A stretch of 57,522 bases of DNA from Thiobacillus sp. (GCA_024709685.1 JANJWF010000073.1:1-57522), one strand, 5' to 3'. Shown: positions 23,776-32,626, counted from the first letter of the stretch. Notes: generated by a model from the sequence alone, not told the origin. Made by a program: numbers and translations.

Positions 23776-25143
23776 GTGTTCCTCGTCGCTTTAGGCGAGT
23801 CGCTGGCAGTAGTCGGGCTGATCGTGCCGGGTGCTGCGATGATGGTCGCGGCCGGTGCCCTCGTTGCTTTGGGGGCGATCGGATTTTGGCCGACCCTGCT
23901 AGCGGCCGTCGCGGGCGCAATTACCGGCGACGGGCTCAGCTACTGGCTCGGCCGTCACTACCGCGATCGGCTGCGTTCCGTTTGGCCGTTCCGCAGCCAT
24001 GCGGATTGGCTCGCGCACGGGGAGCGCTTCCTGCGTCGCCACGGTGCCAGGAGCGTGTTGTTCGGCCGCTTCGTCGGCCCCGTGCGCCCGATTATTCCCG
24101 TCGTGGCCGGGATGCTCGGGATGAGGCCGGTGGCTTTTTATGGCGCGAACATCTTGTCGGCGCTCGCCTGGGCGCCGGCCTATCTGTTACCCGGCATGGC
24201 CTTCGGTGCATCGCTTGCATTGGCAGGGATGGTAGCGGCAAGGCTTGCGCTACTGCTGGTCCTGCTGGTCGCTTCGACGTGGTTCCTGTTGTGGCTGGTT
24301 CACTGGAGTTATCGGGTGCTCTTTCCGCAGGCCAATCAGATCGCGCAACGGATTCTGACGTGGAGCGGTCGCCATCCTCGCCTGAACAGGCTATTCGGCG
24401 GTGTGCTCGATTGGTCACGCCCGGAGGCAAGGGTGCTGTTGCTGATCGGCGCCTTGCTGATCGGTTCCACCTGGCTCTTTCTGGGCGTCCTGGAAGACGT
24501 GGTCACCGGCGATCCGCTGGTGCGTGCGGATCAAAGTCTCTATCAGTTCATGCAAGGCTTGCGCACGCCATGGGGCGACAAGCTCATGGTGTTCGTAACG
24601 GAGCTGGGCGACGGCGTGGTGATCGCGGTGGTCGCCATGGCGGTATTGACATGGCTCACGTGGCACAGGAACTGGCGTACTGCGAGGTATTGGGTCGCGG
24701 CAATCGGTTTCGGGCAGGTTGCCACCATCGTGGTCAAGCAGGTACTGCAACGGCCCCGGCCACTTGCAGACCTTTACGACGGATTGTCCGCCTACGCCTT
24801 TCCCAGCGGCCACGCCACCATGAGCATGGTGACCTACGGTTTCCTGGCTGTGCTCATTGCTGGCCAATTCGCCCAACCGCGCCGCTGGATCGTGTACGCC
24901 GCTGCCGCCTTGCTCATCAGCGGCATTGCCGCTTCCCGGCTCTATCTGGGAGCACACTGGCTGTCGGACGTGATCAGCGGGCTGAGTCTCGGCTTTGCCT
25001 GGGTCTGTCTGCTGGCGATTGCACACTATCGCCATCCCAGGCTGTCTCCGCCTTCGCGCAGTTTTCAGGGTGTGGTTCTGATCGCATTTGCACTCGCGAG
25101 CGGATGCTCGAGACGCAGGGCTGGCGTGATCCCGTTTCCTTGA
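23776..25143 (+). CDS. DedA-family / PAP2 phosphatase fusion, C-terminally truncated
   Basis: The N-terminal half is a DedA (SNARE-associated) membrane domain with GESLAVVGLIVPGAAMM and the motif FGRFVGPVRPIIPVVAGML. The C-terminal half is a PAP2 lipid phosphatase with all three motifs: KQVLQRPRP, PSGHATMS and SRLYLGAHWLSDV. Such fusions usually end in an LssY domain, but here the frame stops soon after PAP2 (455 residues). The LssY end lies in another frame downstream. The conserved sequence seems to begin slightly before the GTG at 23776 (LNWIALHPHWTLVG from 23734), but a TAA at 23725 blocks any earlier start. Both catalytic halves look intact, so partial function is possible. Confidence 0.75.
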   Translation: MFLVALGESLAVVGLIVPGAAMMVAAGALVALGAIGFWPTLLAAVAGAITGDGLSYWLGRHYRDRLRSVWPFRSHADWLAHGERFLRRHGARSVLFGRFVGPVRPIIPVVAGMLGMRPVAFYGANILSALAWAPAYLLPGMAFGASLALAGMVAARLALLLVLLVASTWFLLWLVHWSYRVLFPQANQIAQRILTWSGRHPRLNRLFGGVLDWSRPEARVLLLIGALLIGSTWLFLGVLEDVVTGDPLVRADQSLYQFMQGLRTPWGDKLMVFVTELGDGVVIAVVAMAVLTWLTWHRNWRTARYWVAAIGFGQVATIVVKQVLQRPRPLADLYDGLSAYAFPSGHATMSMVTYGFLAVLIAGQFAQPRRWIVYAAAALLISGIAASRLYLGAHWLSDVISGLSLGFAWVCLLAIAHYRHPRLSPPSRSFQGVVLIAFALASGCSRRRAGVIPFP

Positions 25144-25496
25144 ATGTTCGCACAGCCTTGCGCTGGTTGGCCCCCGTCACAAGCCTGGAAGAATTGCCCC
25201 TTCTTCCGCAGGTTCACGCAGGTAGACACGAGGTGCAGAGAATGATTTTTCCGCTGCCTGCGACCCAACAGGGCCCGAGGCAACTCGTCCTTCGTCTTTG
25301 GAACAGCGGCGCGGTCCTGGGCCCGGCAGGAAATCCGATTTGGATCGGCACTGTCTCATTCCAGAGGCGCGGCCATTTCGCGCTATTCACGCTGCCTGTC
25401 GAAGACGGGCGGTATGAGGAAGCACTTTCCATCTTCGCCCGCCGACTCAGGGCGGCCGGAATCCAGTTCGCTCAGCGAGTACGTAACGAAAATTAG
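25104..25496 (+). pseudogene. remnant of LssY C-terminal domain, out of frame with the DedA-PAP2 gene
   Basis: A 130-codon frame from ATG 25104 reads MLETQGWRDPVSLNVRTALR and later LPLLPQVHAGRHEVQRM and GNPIWIGTVSFQRRG. These are features of the LssY domain normally attached to DedA-PAP2 proteins. It is in a different frame from the upstream gene, and the connecting segment of several dozen residues is missing. A deletion with frame change at about 25095-25103 explains both. A ribosome binding site was not seen, so separate expression is doubtful. Confidence 0.65.
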
Positions 25497-25534
25497 ATCA
25501 GGGCGGCCTGGACCGGGGATGTACTGGTGATACG

Positions 25535-25563
25535 GAATCCGTGATCCGCACACGGATTCTTTT
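25535..25563 (+). terminator. intrinsic terminator after the LssY remnant
   Basis: Nine-base arms GAATCCGTG and CACGGATTC with a seven-base loop are followed by TTTT. It lies about 40 bp after the end of the LssY frame. Confidence 0.8.
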
Positions 25564-25608
25564 GGGCAGGACCATGACCTTTGCGCACTACGACTCAAGA
25601 CTGCGCGG

Positions 25609-25767
25609 TTACCTGCCCGAAGCAACCGAGGGCGCGCTTTCATGGAGCGTGGCTATCAGAGAGCAGGACACGTTGCCGCTGCCATGATGCGGCTGACCTT
25701 CGCCGGTCAGCTTGGATAGGGCCGCCTCGATGCGCGCGAGGTCGGCAAGCTTCTGGGTGGCCAGCCG
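25609..25767 (-). pseudogene. C-terminal relic of a MerR-family metal regulator
   Basis: On the minus strand about 52 codons read RLATQKLADLARIEAALSKL, then a short gap and GNVSCSLIATLHES before a TAA at 25611-25609. This matches the dimerisation helix and C-terminal metal loop of mercury-type MerR proteins, which carry a CACH segment before GNVSC. Here that segment is replaced by GEGQ and only the last cysteine remains. The DNA-binding half is gone; the upstream sequence is unrelated. It is a decayed fragment, not a working regulator. Confidence 0.65.
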
Positions 25768-25814
25768 CCCAGGAGGCCCGTGACTTGAAGTGGCGCCTCT
25801 GGTAACCTGCGCGC

Positions 25815-25930
25815 GTCATTGGGGAGTAGCCGCTCTTCGTCCCGAAGACGCTTGCGTCAACACACTTGACCCACAGGTCATGGCGCATGCGGTTTCCGAG
25901 CTTGGCAAGACCTTTGACCACAACGCCTCC
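25815..25930 (+). ncRNA. yybP-ykoY manganese riboswitch
   Basis: Conserved blocks occur in the right order and spacing: GGGGAGTAGCCG (25821), GCGTCAACACACTTGACCC (25855) and GGCAAGACCTTTG (25904). They lie directly upstream of a GDT1-family gene, the class of gene this riboswitch most often controls. High Mn2+ would be expected to switch the downstream gene on. Confidence 0.88.
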
Positions 25931-25986
25931 GATTTGGCCGGGGATACGTCGTGGTCAATCGTCTGCAAACCGGCCAGGGGACATCC

Positions 25987-26571
25987 ATGGAATCTCTACT
26001 CGTTTCAACCGCGGTCGTTGCGCTAGCCGAGATCGGCGACAAGACGCAACTCCTCGCCTTCCTCCTCGCAGCCCGCTTCAAGAAGCCCGTACCAATCATC
26101 CTTGGCATCCTGGCCGCGACCATCGTCAACCACGGCCTCGCGGGCGCCTTCGGGGCATGGATCACCGCGACCGTCAGTCCGGACATCCTTCGCTGGATAC
26201 TGGGACTGTCGTTCATCGGAATGGCGGTCTGGACCATGATCCCCGACGAAATCGAGGAAGAGGAAACCAGGATCGCCAAGCGGTTCGGCGTCTTTGGTGC
26301 CACGCTGATCACCTTCTTCCTTGCCGAGATGGGTGACAAGACGCAGGTCGCAACCGTGGCCATGGCTGTTCACTATGCCACGCCGCTGACAGTCGTAATC
26401 GGCACCACGCTCGGCATGCTGATCGCCGACGTTCCGGCTGTCTTCGCCGGCGACAAATTCGCGTCGAAAATTCCGATGAAGCTGGCGCATACGATTGCGG
26501 CCGCGATCTTTGCGCTACTCGGGGTTGCGACCCTGCTCGGGGCGGGGTCTGGGGTCGGATTCCAGGGCTGA
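25987..26571 (+). CDS. GDT1/TMEM165 family protein, putative Mn2+ exporter
   Basis: This 194-residue, six-helix membrane protein has the two hallmark motifs of the family, EIGDKTQ at 15-21 and EMGDKTQ at 114-120, which form the cation site. The start MESLLVSTAVVALAEIGDKT at 25987 is the usual one; the frame extends upstream to 25951 without conservation. Bacterial members export manganese, and the riboswitch just upstream supports that role here. A strong hairpin lies 14 bp after the stop. Confidence 0.9.
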   Translation: MESLLVSTAVVALAEIGDKTQLLAFLLAARFKKPVPIILGILAATIVNHGLAGAFGAWITATVSPDILRWILGLSFIGMAVWTMIPDEIEEEETRIAKRFGVFGATLITFFLAEMGDKTQVATVAMAVHYATPLTVVIGTTLGMLIADVPAVFAGDKFASKIPMKLAHTIAAAIFALLGVATLLGAGSGVGFQG

Positions 26572-26584
26572 AGGACTTGCTTCG

Positions 26585-26608
26585 TCCGGCGCGTATCGAC
26601 GCGCCGGA
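26585..26608 (+). terminator. hairpin after the GDT1-family gene
   Basis: Perfect ten-base arms TCCGGCGCGT and ACGCGCCGGA enclose the loop ATCG. The T-run after it is poor (TGGCGTATTCTT), so it may stall rather than fully terminate transcription. Confidence 0.5.
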
Positions 26609-26718
26609 TGGCGTATTCTTCCGGCTTGATAGACCACTTTCGCACGCACATCGCCGACCCCTTGATCAGCAGCGACGCCGAGGAGTTGATCAGCGTGTTG
26701 CGCGCCTACATAAAATGA
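26608..26718 (+). pseudogene. C-terminal relic of an RcnR/DmeR-type metal repressor
   Basis: A 36-codon frame contains GLIDHFRTHIADP and ends EELISVLRAYIK. This resembles the last helix of RcnR/FrmR-family repressors (compare the E. coli RcnR ending VLKVLDSYIK). The first two helices, with the DNA- and metal-binding residues, are missing. It lies 8 bp before dmeF, exactly where an intact dmeR would stand. The match is short, so this is a moderate call. Confidence 0.5.
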
Positions 26719-26726
26719 GACCAGCC

Positions 26727-27707
26727 ATGCCTGTCCAAGACCTGTCGAAGTGGATGCACGACCACGTGTTCGATACCGGCAACGATGCCGCCGAGCGCAG
26801 CACGCGGGTGGTGATGTGGATCACCGCCGCGATGATGGTGGTCGAGATCGCCGCCGGCTGGTGGTTCAACTCGATGGCCCTGCTGGCCGACGGCTGGCAT
26901 ATGAGTTCGCATGCCGTCGCGATCGGCCTGTCCGCAATGGCCTACGCGACTGCACGGCGTTACGCGAGGGACCCGCGCTTTGCGTTCGGCACCTGGAAGA
27001 TCGAGATTCTGGGCGGCTTCGCGAGCGCCGTCTTCCTGCTCGGCGTGGCCGTGATGATGGTGGTGGGCTCGGTCGAGCGGATCGTCTCGCCGCAGCCCAT
27101 CCAGTACCGGGAAGCGATCGTGATTGCCGTCCTCGGGCTGGTGGTGAACGTCGTGTGCGCCCTGATCCTCGGCAAGGCGCACCACCACGGTCACGACCCT
27201 GGGCACGATCACGGTCATGACCACCCCCACGACCACCATCATGATCTCAACCTGAAGTCGGCCTACGTGCACGTCATCGCCGATGCCGCCACCTCGGTGC
27301 TCGCCATCGTTGCTCTATTCGGCGGCTGGATTTACGGCTGGTCCTGGCTGGACCCGGTCATGGGCATTGTCGGGGCCGCGCTGGTCGCGGTCTGGGCCAA
27401 GAGGCTGATTGCCGATACCAGCAAGGTGCTGCTCGACCGTGAGATGGACCATCCGGTGGTCGACGAGATCCGGGAGGTCGTCGAAACGGGATCCGATGCC
27501 GGCGACACCCGGGTCACCGACCTGCACGTCTGGCGCGTCGGCAAGCAGGTGTATTCATGTGCCCTGACCGTGGTGACCCGCGATGCGGCGCTGACACCGG
27601 AGATCGTGCGCAAGCGTCTGTCGGTGCACGAGGAGATCGTCCATTCGACGATTGAGATCCATCACTGCCCCGAAGCCCGAACGGGACCGATCAGCGCGAC
27701 GGCATGA
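26727..27707 (+). CDS. dmeF: Cation diffusion facilitator DmeF (Co2+/Ni2+/divalent metal efflux)
   Basis: The 326-residue CDF transporter exchanges divalent metal ions for protons. Helix II carries ALLADGWHMSSHA, and a His-rich loop (GHDPGHDHGHDHPHDHHHD) lies between helices IV and V. Helix V carries HVIADAATSVLAI. A cytoplasmic C-terminal domain follows. The combination of HxxxD-type sites and a long His loop fits the DmeF branch. The ATG at 26727 (MPVQDLSKW) is preferred; the frame continues upstream without conservation. The stop overlaps the start of a ynfA relic. Confidence 0.88.
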   Translation: MPVQDLSKWMHDHVFDTGNDAAERSTRVVMWITAAMMVVEIAAGWWFNSMALLADGWHMSSHAVAIGLSAMAYATARRYARDPRFAFGTWKIEILGGFASAVFLLGVAVMMVVGSVERIVSPQPIQYREAIVIAVLGLVVNVVCALILGKAHHHGHDPGHDHGHDHPHDHHHDLNLKSAYVHVIADAATSVLAIVALFGGWIYGWSWLDPVMGIVGAALVAVWAKRLIADTSKVLLDREMDHPVVDEIREVVETGSDAGDTRVTDLHVWRVGKQVYSCALTVVTRDAALTPEIVRKRLSVHEEIVHSTIEIHHCPEARTGPISATA

Positions 27708-27760
27708 AAACCTTTCTTCTCTACTTCGTCACGGCGATTGCAGAAATCGTCGGAGGCGAG
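27704..27760 (+). pseudogene. N-terminal relic of ynfA (UPF0060 membrane protein)
   Basis: The first 17 codons, MKTFLLYFVTAIAEIVG, match the start of the YnfA family, but the frame then continues into unrelated sequence (GEIRPESALES). The start overlaps the dmeF stop by 4 bp (ATGA), so the original gene was coupled to dmeF. The break point at about 27755 marks a deletion or junction. Confidence 0.6.
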
Positions 27761-27902
27761 ATCCGGCCGGAATCCGCGCTTGAGTCGGTAATCGTCCATG
27801 GCGGTCATTCAAATAAGCCACTGTCAACCGTTGCAACGGCCGATCAGCGCACGACCAGGCTTGTGTCCGAAAACAAGCGGTCCGGCCCCGTGTCCGCCGG
27901 CA

Positions 27903-30900
27903 TTACCGTTCCCTGCCTAGCTCCCATTGCTTGACCAGCGCATAGATCGCCGGGATCACCGCCAGCGTCAGCACCGTCGACGAGATCATGCCGCCCACCA
28001 TCGGCGCCGCAATGCGGCTCATGACCTCGGAGCCGGTTCCGGTTCCCCACATGATAGGCAGCAGGCCGGCCATGATCGCGACCACCGTCATCATCTTGGG
28101 GCGGACGCGTTCGACGGCCCCCTCCATCACGGCCTCGTAAAGCTCGGCCGTGCCCGGCGCGCGTCCGGATATCCGGCACCGGGCCTGCGTGGCTTGCCAG
28201 GCGTGATCCAGATAGATCAGCATCACCACGCCGGTCTCGGCAGCCACCCCGGCGAGCGCGATGAAGCCGATCGCCACCGCGACCGACAGGTTGTAGTCGA
28301 GCAGCCACATCAACCAGATTCCACCGACCAGGGCAAAGGGCACCGAGAGCATAACGATCAGCGTTTCAGTGAGCCGACTGAAGTTGAGGTAGAGCAGAAC
28401 GAAGATGATCAGCAGCGTCACCGGAATGACAATCTTCATCTTGTCGATGGCGCGTTCCATATATTCGAATTGACCGCTCCAGGTGATGTAATAGCCGGGC
28501 GGAAATTTCACCTGCCCGGCGACCGCCTTGTGCGCCTCGGCCACGTAGGAGCCGATGTCGCGGTCACGGATGTCGACGAAGATATAGGCAGACAGCAAGG
28601 CATTCTCGGTTCGGATGCCCGGCGTGCCGCGGGCGATTTCCACCCGGGCAAGCTGGCCGAGCGGGATCATCGCGCCGTCCATGGTCGGCACCAGGACTTC
28701 CCGGGCGATCTGCTGCGGGTTGGACCGCAGCTCACGCGGATAGCGAACCTGCACGCCGAAGCGCTCGCGGCCTTCCACCGTGGTCGTTACCATCTCGCCG
28801 CCGAGCGCGGTGCCGATCACCTCCTGCAGGTCGCCGACCGCGAGGCCGTAGCGGGCGAGCAGTTCGCGGTCCGGCTCGATGTTGAGGTAATAGCCGCCAG
28901 TGATGCGTTCAGCGTAAGCCGAGGTCGTGCCGGGCACGGTTTTCACCACCGCTTCGATTTGCCGGGCGAGCGCTTCCATCTCGCCCAGGTCGCGGCCGAA
29001 GACCTTGATTCCGATGGGGGTGCGGATGCCGGTCGACAGCATGTCGATGCGCGCCCTGATCGGCATGGTCCAGGCGTTCGATACGCCGGGGAACTGAAGC
29101 GCGCGATCCAGTTCGGCGATCAGCTTGTCGGTCGTCATGCCGGCCCGCCATTCTGATTCTGGTCTGAGGTTGATGACCGTCTCGAACATCTCGACGGGCG
29201 CCGGGTCGGTGGCAGTGTTGGCGCGCCCGGCCTTGCCGTGGACCGAGGCGACTTCGGGGAAGCTCTTGATGATCTTGTCCTGGGTCTGCAGCAGCTCGGC
29301 CGCCTTGGTGATCGACATGCCCGGCAGCGAGGACGGCATGTAGAGCAGCGTGCCCTCGTTGAGTGTCGGCATGAACTCGCTGCCGAGCCGTGACGCCGGG
29401 TAGATCGACACCGCCAACGCCAGCAGGGCTGCCAGGACGGTCGTTTTCTTCCAGCGCATCACCCAGGCGATGATGGGACGGTAGACCCAGATCAGGAAGC
29501 GGTTTACCGGATTTCTTGCCTCCGGGAGAATCCGGCCGCGGATGAACAGCAGCATCAGCACCGGAACCAGTGTGACCGACAGCAGCGCCGCGCCGGCCAT
29601 GGCGAAGGTCTTGGTGTAGGCGAGCGGCGAGAACAACCGGCCCTCCTGGGATTCGAGCGTGAATACCGGCAGGAAGGACACGGTGATGATCAGCAGCGAG
29701 AAGAACAGCGCAGGCCCCACCTCCCTGCACGCCGCGATCATGGCGTCGAAGCGATCCTGCGCGGTATGTCCTGGCTTGAGCCGCTCAAGGTGCTTGTGCG
29801 CGTTTTCGATCATGACGATTGCCGCGTCCACCATGGCGCCGATCGCGATGGCGATGCCGCCGAGGCTCATCAGGTTGGAGTTCATGCCGAGCAGCCGCAT
29901 GGCGATGAAGGCGATCAGCACACCGACCGGCAGCATCAGGATGGCAACCAGGGCCGATCGCACGTGCAGCAGGAAGATCACGCACACCAGCGCGACGATC
30001 AGGCTTTCCTCGATCAGCGTGGTCTTCAGCGTTTCAATGGCGCGGTAGATCAGCTCGGAACGGTCGTAGACCGCCTGGATCGTCACCCCCTCGGGCAGGC
30101 CGGGAGCGATCTCGGCAATCTTGGCCTTGAGGTTGCCGATGACCTCGAGCGCATTGGCGCCATAGCGCGCCACGGCGATGCCAGATACCACCTCGCCCTC
30201 GCCGTTCAGCTCTGTGAGGCCGCGCCGCTCGTCCGGCACCAGCTCGACCCGCGCAATGTCGCGCACCAGTACCGGCGTGCCGCCCTCGCTTTTCACCACC
30301 AGGCGCTCGAGATCGGCCTTGCCACGCAGGTAGCCCTTGCCGCGAACCATGTATTCGGTTTCGGCCATTTCGACGACGCGCCCGCCCACGTCGCGGTTGG
30401 AATCGCGGATGACCTGCGAGACCCTGGCGAGCGGGATGCTGTAAGCGCGCAGCTTCACCGGGTCGACCGTCACCTGGTAGGTCTGGACGAAGCCGCCGAT
30501 CGAGGCAACCTCGGCCACGCCCTGCGCCGAAGTCAGCTGGTAGCGCACATACCAGTCCTGGATAGTGCGCAGCTCCGCCAGCGTCCTGTCCTTCGCCAGC
30601 AGCACGTACTGGTAGACCCAGCCGACCCCGGTCGCGTCCGGCCCGAGCGCCGGGGATACACCCTTGGGCAGGCGGCCGGAGGCGAAGTTGAGGTATTCGA
30701 GGACGCGCGAACGCGCCCAGTAGATATCAGTGCCGTCGTCGAAGATGACATAGACGAAGGATGCGCCGAAGAAGGAGAACCCCCGTACCACCTTGGAGTG
30801 AGGGACGGCGAGCATCGACGTGGTGAGCGGATAGGTGATCTGGTCTTCGACTACCTGTGGCGCCTGCCCGGGGTATTCGGTGTAGATGATGACCTGCACG

Positions 30901-31031
30901 TCGGAGAGGTCGGGCAAGGCGTCGAGCGGGGTTTTTCCCACCGCGTAGACGCCGCTGATGACGATGAACAGGGTGGCGAGCAGGACGAGGAAACGATTCC
31001 GGGCCGACCATTCGATGATTTTGGCCAGCAT
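27903..31031 (-). CDS. cusA: Cu(I)/Ag(I) efflux RND pump CusA
   Basis: This 1042-residue inner-membrane pump of the heavy-metal RND family expels Cu(I) or Ag(I) with CusB and CusC. It starts MLAKIIEWSARNRFLVLLAT at 31031; a longer frame to 31112 lies inside cusB. Helix IV shows GGIAIAIGAMVDAAIVMIE with the proton-relay aspartate. The periplasmic segment MPIRARIDMLSTGIRTPIG is typical of CusA-type methionine-based metal binding. Twelve membrane segments and two large periplasmic loops are present. It is the last gene of the leftward cusF-peptide-cusC-cusB-cusA operon. Confidence 0.95.
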   Translation of the reverse strand: MLAKIIEWSARNRFLVLLATLFIVISGVYAVGKTPLDALPDLSDVQVIIYTEYPGQAPQVVEDQITYPLTTSMLAVPHSKVVRGFSFFGASFVYVIFDDGTDIYWARSRVLEYLNFASGRLPKGVSPALGPDATGVGWVYQYVLLAKDRTLAELRTIQDWYVRYQLTSAQGVAEVASIGGFVQTYQVTVDPVKLRAYSIPLARVSQVIRDSNRDVGGRVVEMAETEYMVRGKGYLRGKADLERLVVKSEGGTPVLVRDIARVELVPDERRGLTELNGEGEVVSGIAVARYGANALEVIGNLKAKIAEIAPGLPEGVTIQAVYDRSELIYRAIETLKTTLIEESLIVALVCVIFLLHVRSALVAILMLPVGVLIAFIAMRLLGMNSNLMSLGGIAIAIGAMVDAAIVMIENAHKHLERLKPGHTAQDRFDAMIAACREVGPALFFSLLIITVSFLPVFTLESQEGRLFSPLAYTKTFAMAGAALLSVTLVPVLMLLFIRGRILPEARNPVNRFLIWVYRPIIAWVMRWKKTTVLAALLALAVSIYPASRLGSEFMPTLNEGTLLYMPSSLPGMSITKAAELLQTQDKIIKSFPEVASVHGKAGRANTATDPAPVEMFETVINLRPESEWRAGMTTDKLIAELDRALQFPGVSNAWTMPIRARIDMLSTGIRTPIGIKVFGRDLGEMEALARQIEAVVKTVPGTTSAYAERITGGYYLNIEPDRELLARYGLAVGDLQEVIGTALGGEMVTTTVEGRERFGVQVRYPRELRSNPQQIAREVLVPTMDGAMIPLGQLARVEIARGTPGIRTENALLSAYIFVDIRDRDIGSYVAEAHKAVAGQVKFPPGYYITWSGQFEYMERAIDKMKIVIPVTLLIIFVLLYLNFSRLTETLIVMLSVPFALVGGIWLMWLLDYNLSVAVAIGFIALAGVAAETGVVMLIYLDHAWQATQARCRISGRAPGTAELYEAVMEGAVERVRPKMMTVVAIMAGLLPIMWGTGTGSEVMSRIAAPMVGGMISSTVLTLAVIPAIYALVKQWELGRER

Positions 31032-31042
31032 GGCGTCCCCTG

Positions 31043-32626
31043 TCAGTGCCCGCTGTGCGATTCGGGGCGCAAGGATTCCCCGGCAGCCGGCATGATGCGG
31101 GTGATGACCCATTCACCCGGCTGTCGCTCGACGAACTCGATCGTCACGGCTGCACCCGGTTTCAACCCATTGAGCAGCGCAGCGTTGGCGACCTTGAACT
31201 CCATCGTCATCGCCGGCCATTGCAGCGAAGCCACCGGCCCATGGTTCACGCTGACCATGCCGGTTTCAGGGTCGAGGCCATCGATCGTGCCTGACGCCAG
31301 GTGCCCCGCTCCACTCGCGCGTGGCAGGGTGTCTGCCGCCGAGTGGCCTTGTCCGGCCATGCTGCCGACCGCAGCCTTGAGGTTGCTTTCCGCGTCGATC
31401 AGGAAATTGGCCGCGACCACGACCGGTTCGCCTGCCTCGATCCCGTCGAGCACTTCCACGTAATACGCATCGCGCCCGCCGAGCCGGACCTCGCGCGGCT
31501 CGAAGCGGCCTTCCCCTGCCTGGACCAGCACGATGCGCCGGGTGCCGCTGTCGATTACCGCCGACTGGGGTATGGCCAGCACCTGGGCCTGGCCGTCGAC
31601 CGCTAATTCCACCTCGGCGAACATGGCGGGCTTAAGCAGCATTCCAGGGTTGGCGAGCTCAATCCGGACCGGAACCGTGCGGGTTTCAGCCGCCAGGGTC
31701 GGGTACACGTACGTGATCCGTCCCTCGAACACCTTGCCCGGGTAGGCGTTGACCGTCACGCGTGCCCGCCCACCGCGTTTGACGAGGCCGATGTCCTGCT
31801 CGAACACGTCCGCGATGATCCAGACCGACGACAGGTCGGTGACCTGATAAAGCGTTTCGCCTGGCATGAAGCGCATGCCCTGCAGTGCTTTCTTGTCGGT
31901 CACGATGCCGGAGGCCGGCGAGCGAAACGTCAGGGTGCGCTTCGTCTCGCCCGAGCGCGCCAGCGCCTTAACCTGGGCGTCAGAAATGTCCCAGTTCTTC
32001 AGCCGCGCCAGGCTCGACTCGGCAAGCTGGCGCATCCCGCCGCTGGCGGTGCTGTCGGCGTCTTTCATGGCCTGCACGCCCTCGATGGCGAGTGCGTATT
32101 CCCGCTGCGCGGAAACCAGTTCCGGGCTGTAGACCTCGAACAGCGGCTGTCCCTTGTCCACGCGCTGGCCGGTAACGTTGACGTACAGGCGCTCGATATA
32201 ACCCTCGAACTTGGGCGCGATCGCATACACCCGACGCTCGTCCGGCTCGACGCGTCCGGCGGCGCGAACGAGCCTGTCCAGCACGCGCAGGCTGGCGACT
32301 TCGGTCCTGACACCCAGTTTCTGGACCTTCTCGGTGCTGATGCTGACTCGGGGAGCACCCCCCGTGCTGCCGGCGTCCTCCTCGCCTTCATAGACTGCGA
32401 TGTAGTCCATTCCCATCGAGTCCTTCTTCGGCACCGGCGAGGTGTCAGGGAGCCCCATCGGATTGCGGTAATACAGGAGCTTGCGCTGCGCCGCCCCTCC
32501 GTCCGCCGGCGTCTTCATCGCGGACTCGCTTGCCTGTCCGCTACGCGTTCCCAGCCAGTATCCAGCCCCTGCGGCCAATCCCACCGCGCAAATCAGGCCG
32601 ACGGCCCATCGCATGCTCCGCTTCAT
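31043..32626 (-). CDS. cusB: Efflux periplasmic adaptor CusB with fused CusF-like domain
   Basis: The 527-residue adaptor links CusA to CusC. Residues 10-26 are a membrane anchor. Residues 51-80 (YYRNPMG with SPVPKKDSMGMDY) form a heavy-metal binding domain. The barrel and hairpin domains of a membrane fusion protein follow. From about residue 446 there is a CusF-like copper domain with His462, Trp470, Met473 and Met475 in the HGPVASLQWPAMTM region. The ATG at 32626 overlaps the cusC stop by 4 bp; the frame upstream of it is a cusC shadow. Confidence 0.93.
   Translation of the reverse strand: MKRSMRWAVGLICAVGLAAGAGYWLGTRSGQASESAMKTPADGGAAQRKLLYYRNPMGLPDTSPVPKKDSMGMDYIAVYEGEEDAGSTGGAPRVSISTEKVQKLGVRTEVASLRVLDRLVRAAGRVEPDERRVYAIAPKFEGYIERLYVNVTGQRVDKGQPLFEVYSPELVSAQREYALAIEGVQAMKDADSTASGGMRQLAESSLARLKNWDISDAQVKALARSGETKRTLTFRSPASGIVTDKKALQGMRFMPGETLYQVTDLSSVWIIADVFEQDIGLVKRGGRARVTVNAYPGKVFEGRITYVYPTLAAETRTVPVRIELANPGMLLKPAMFAEVELAVDGQAQVLAIPQSAVIDSGTRRIVLVQAGEGRFEPREVRLGGRDAYYVEVLDGIEAGEPVVVAANFLIDAESNLKAAVGSMAGQGHSAADTLPRASGAGHLASGTIDGLDPETGMVSVNHGPVASLQWPAMTMEFKVANAALLNGLKPGAAVTIEFVERQPGEWVITRIMPAAGESLRPESHSGH

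Noticed and set aside
23622-25496. 624-codon open frame across the DedA-PAP2 region
   Set aside because: Only its last 130 codons (LssY domain) look like protein; the rest is a shadow of the DedA-PAP2 frame.
29766-31463. 565-codon frame opposite cusA and cusB
   Set aside because: Antisense shadow of two well-supported genes.
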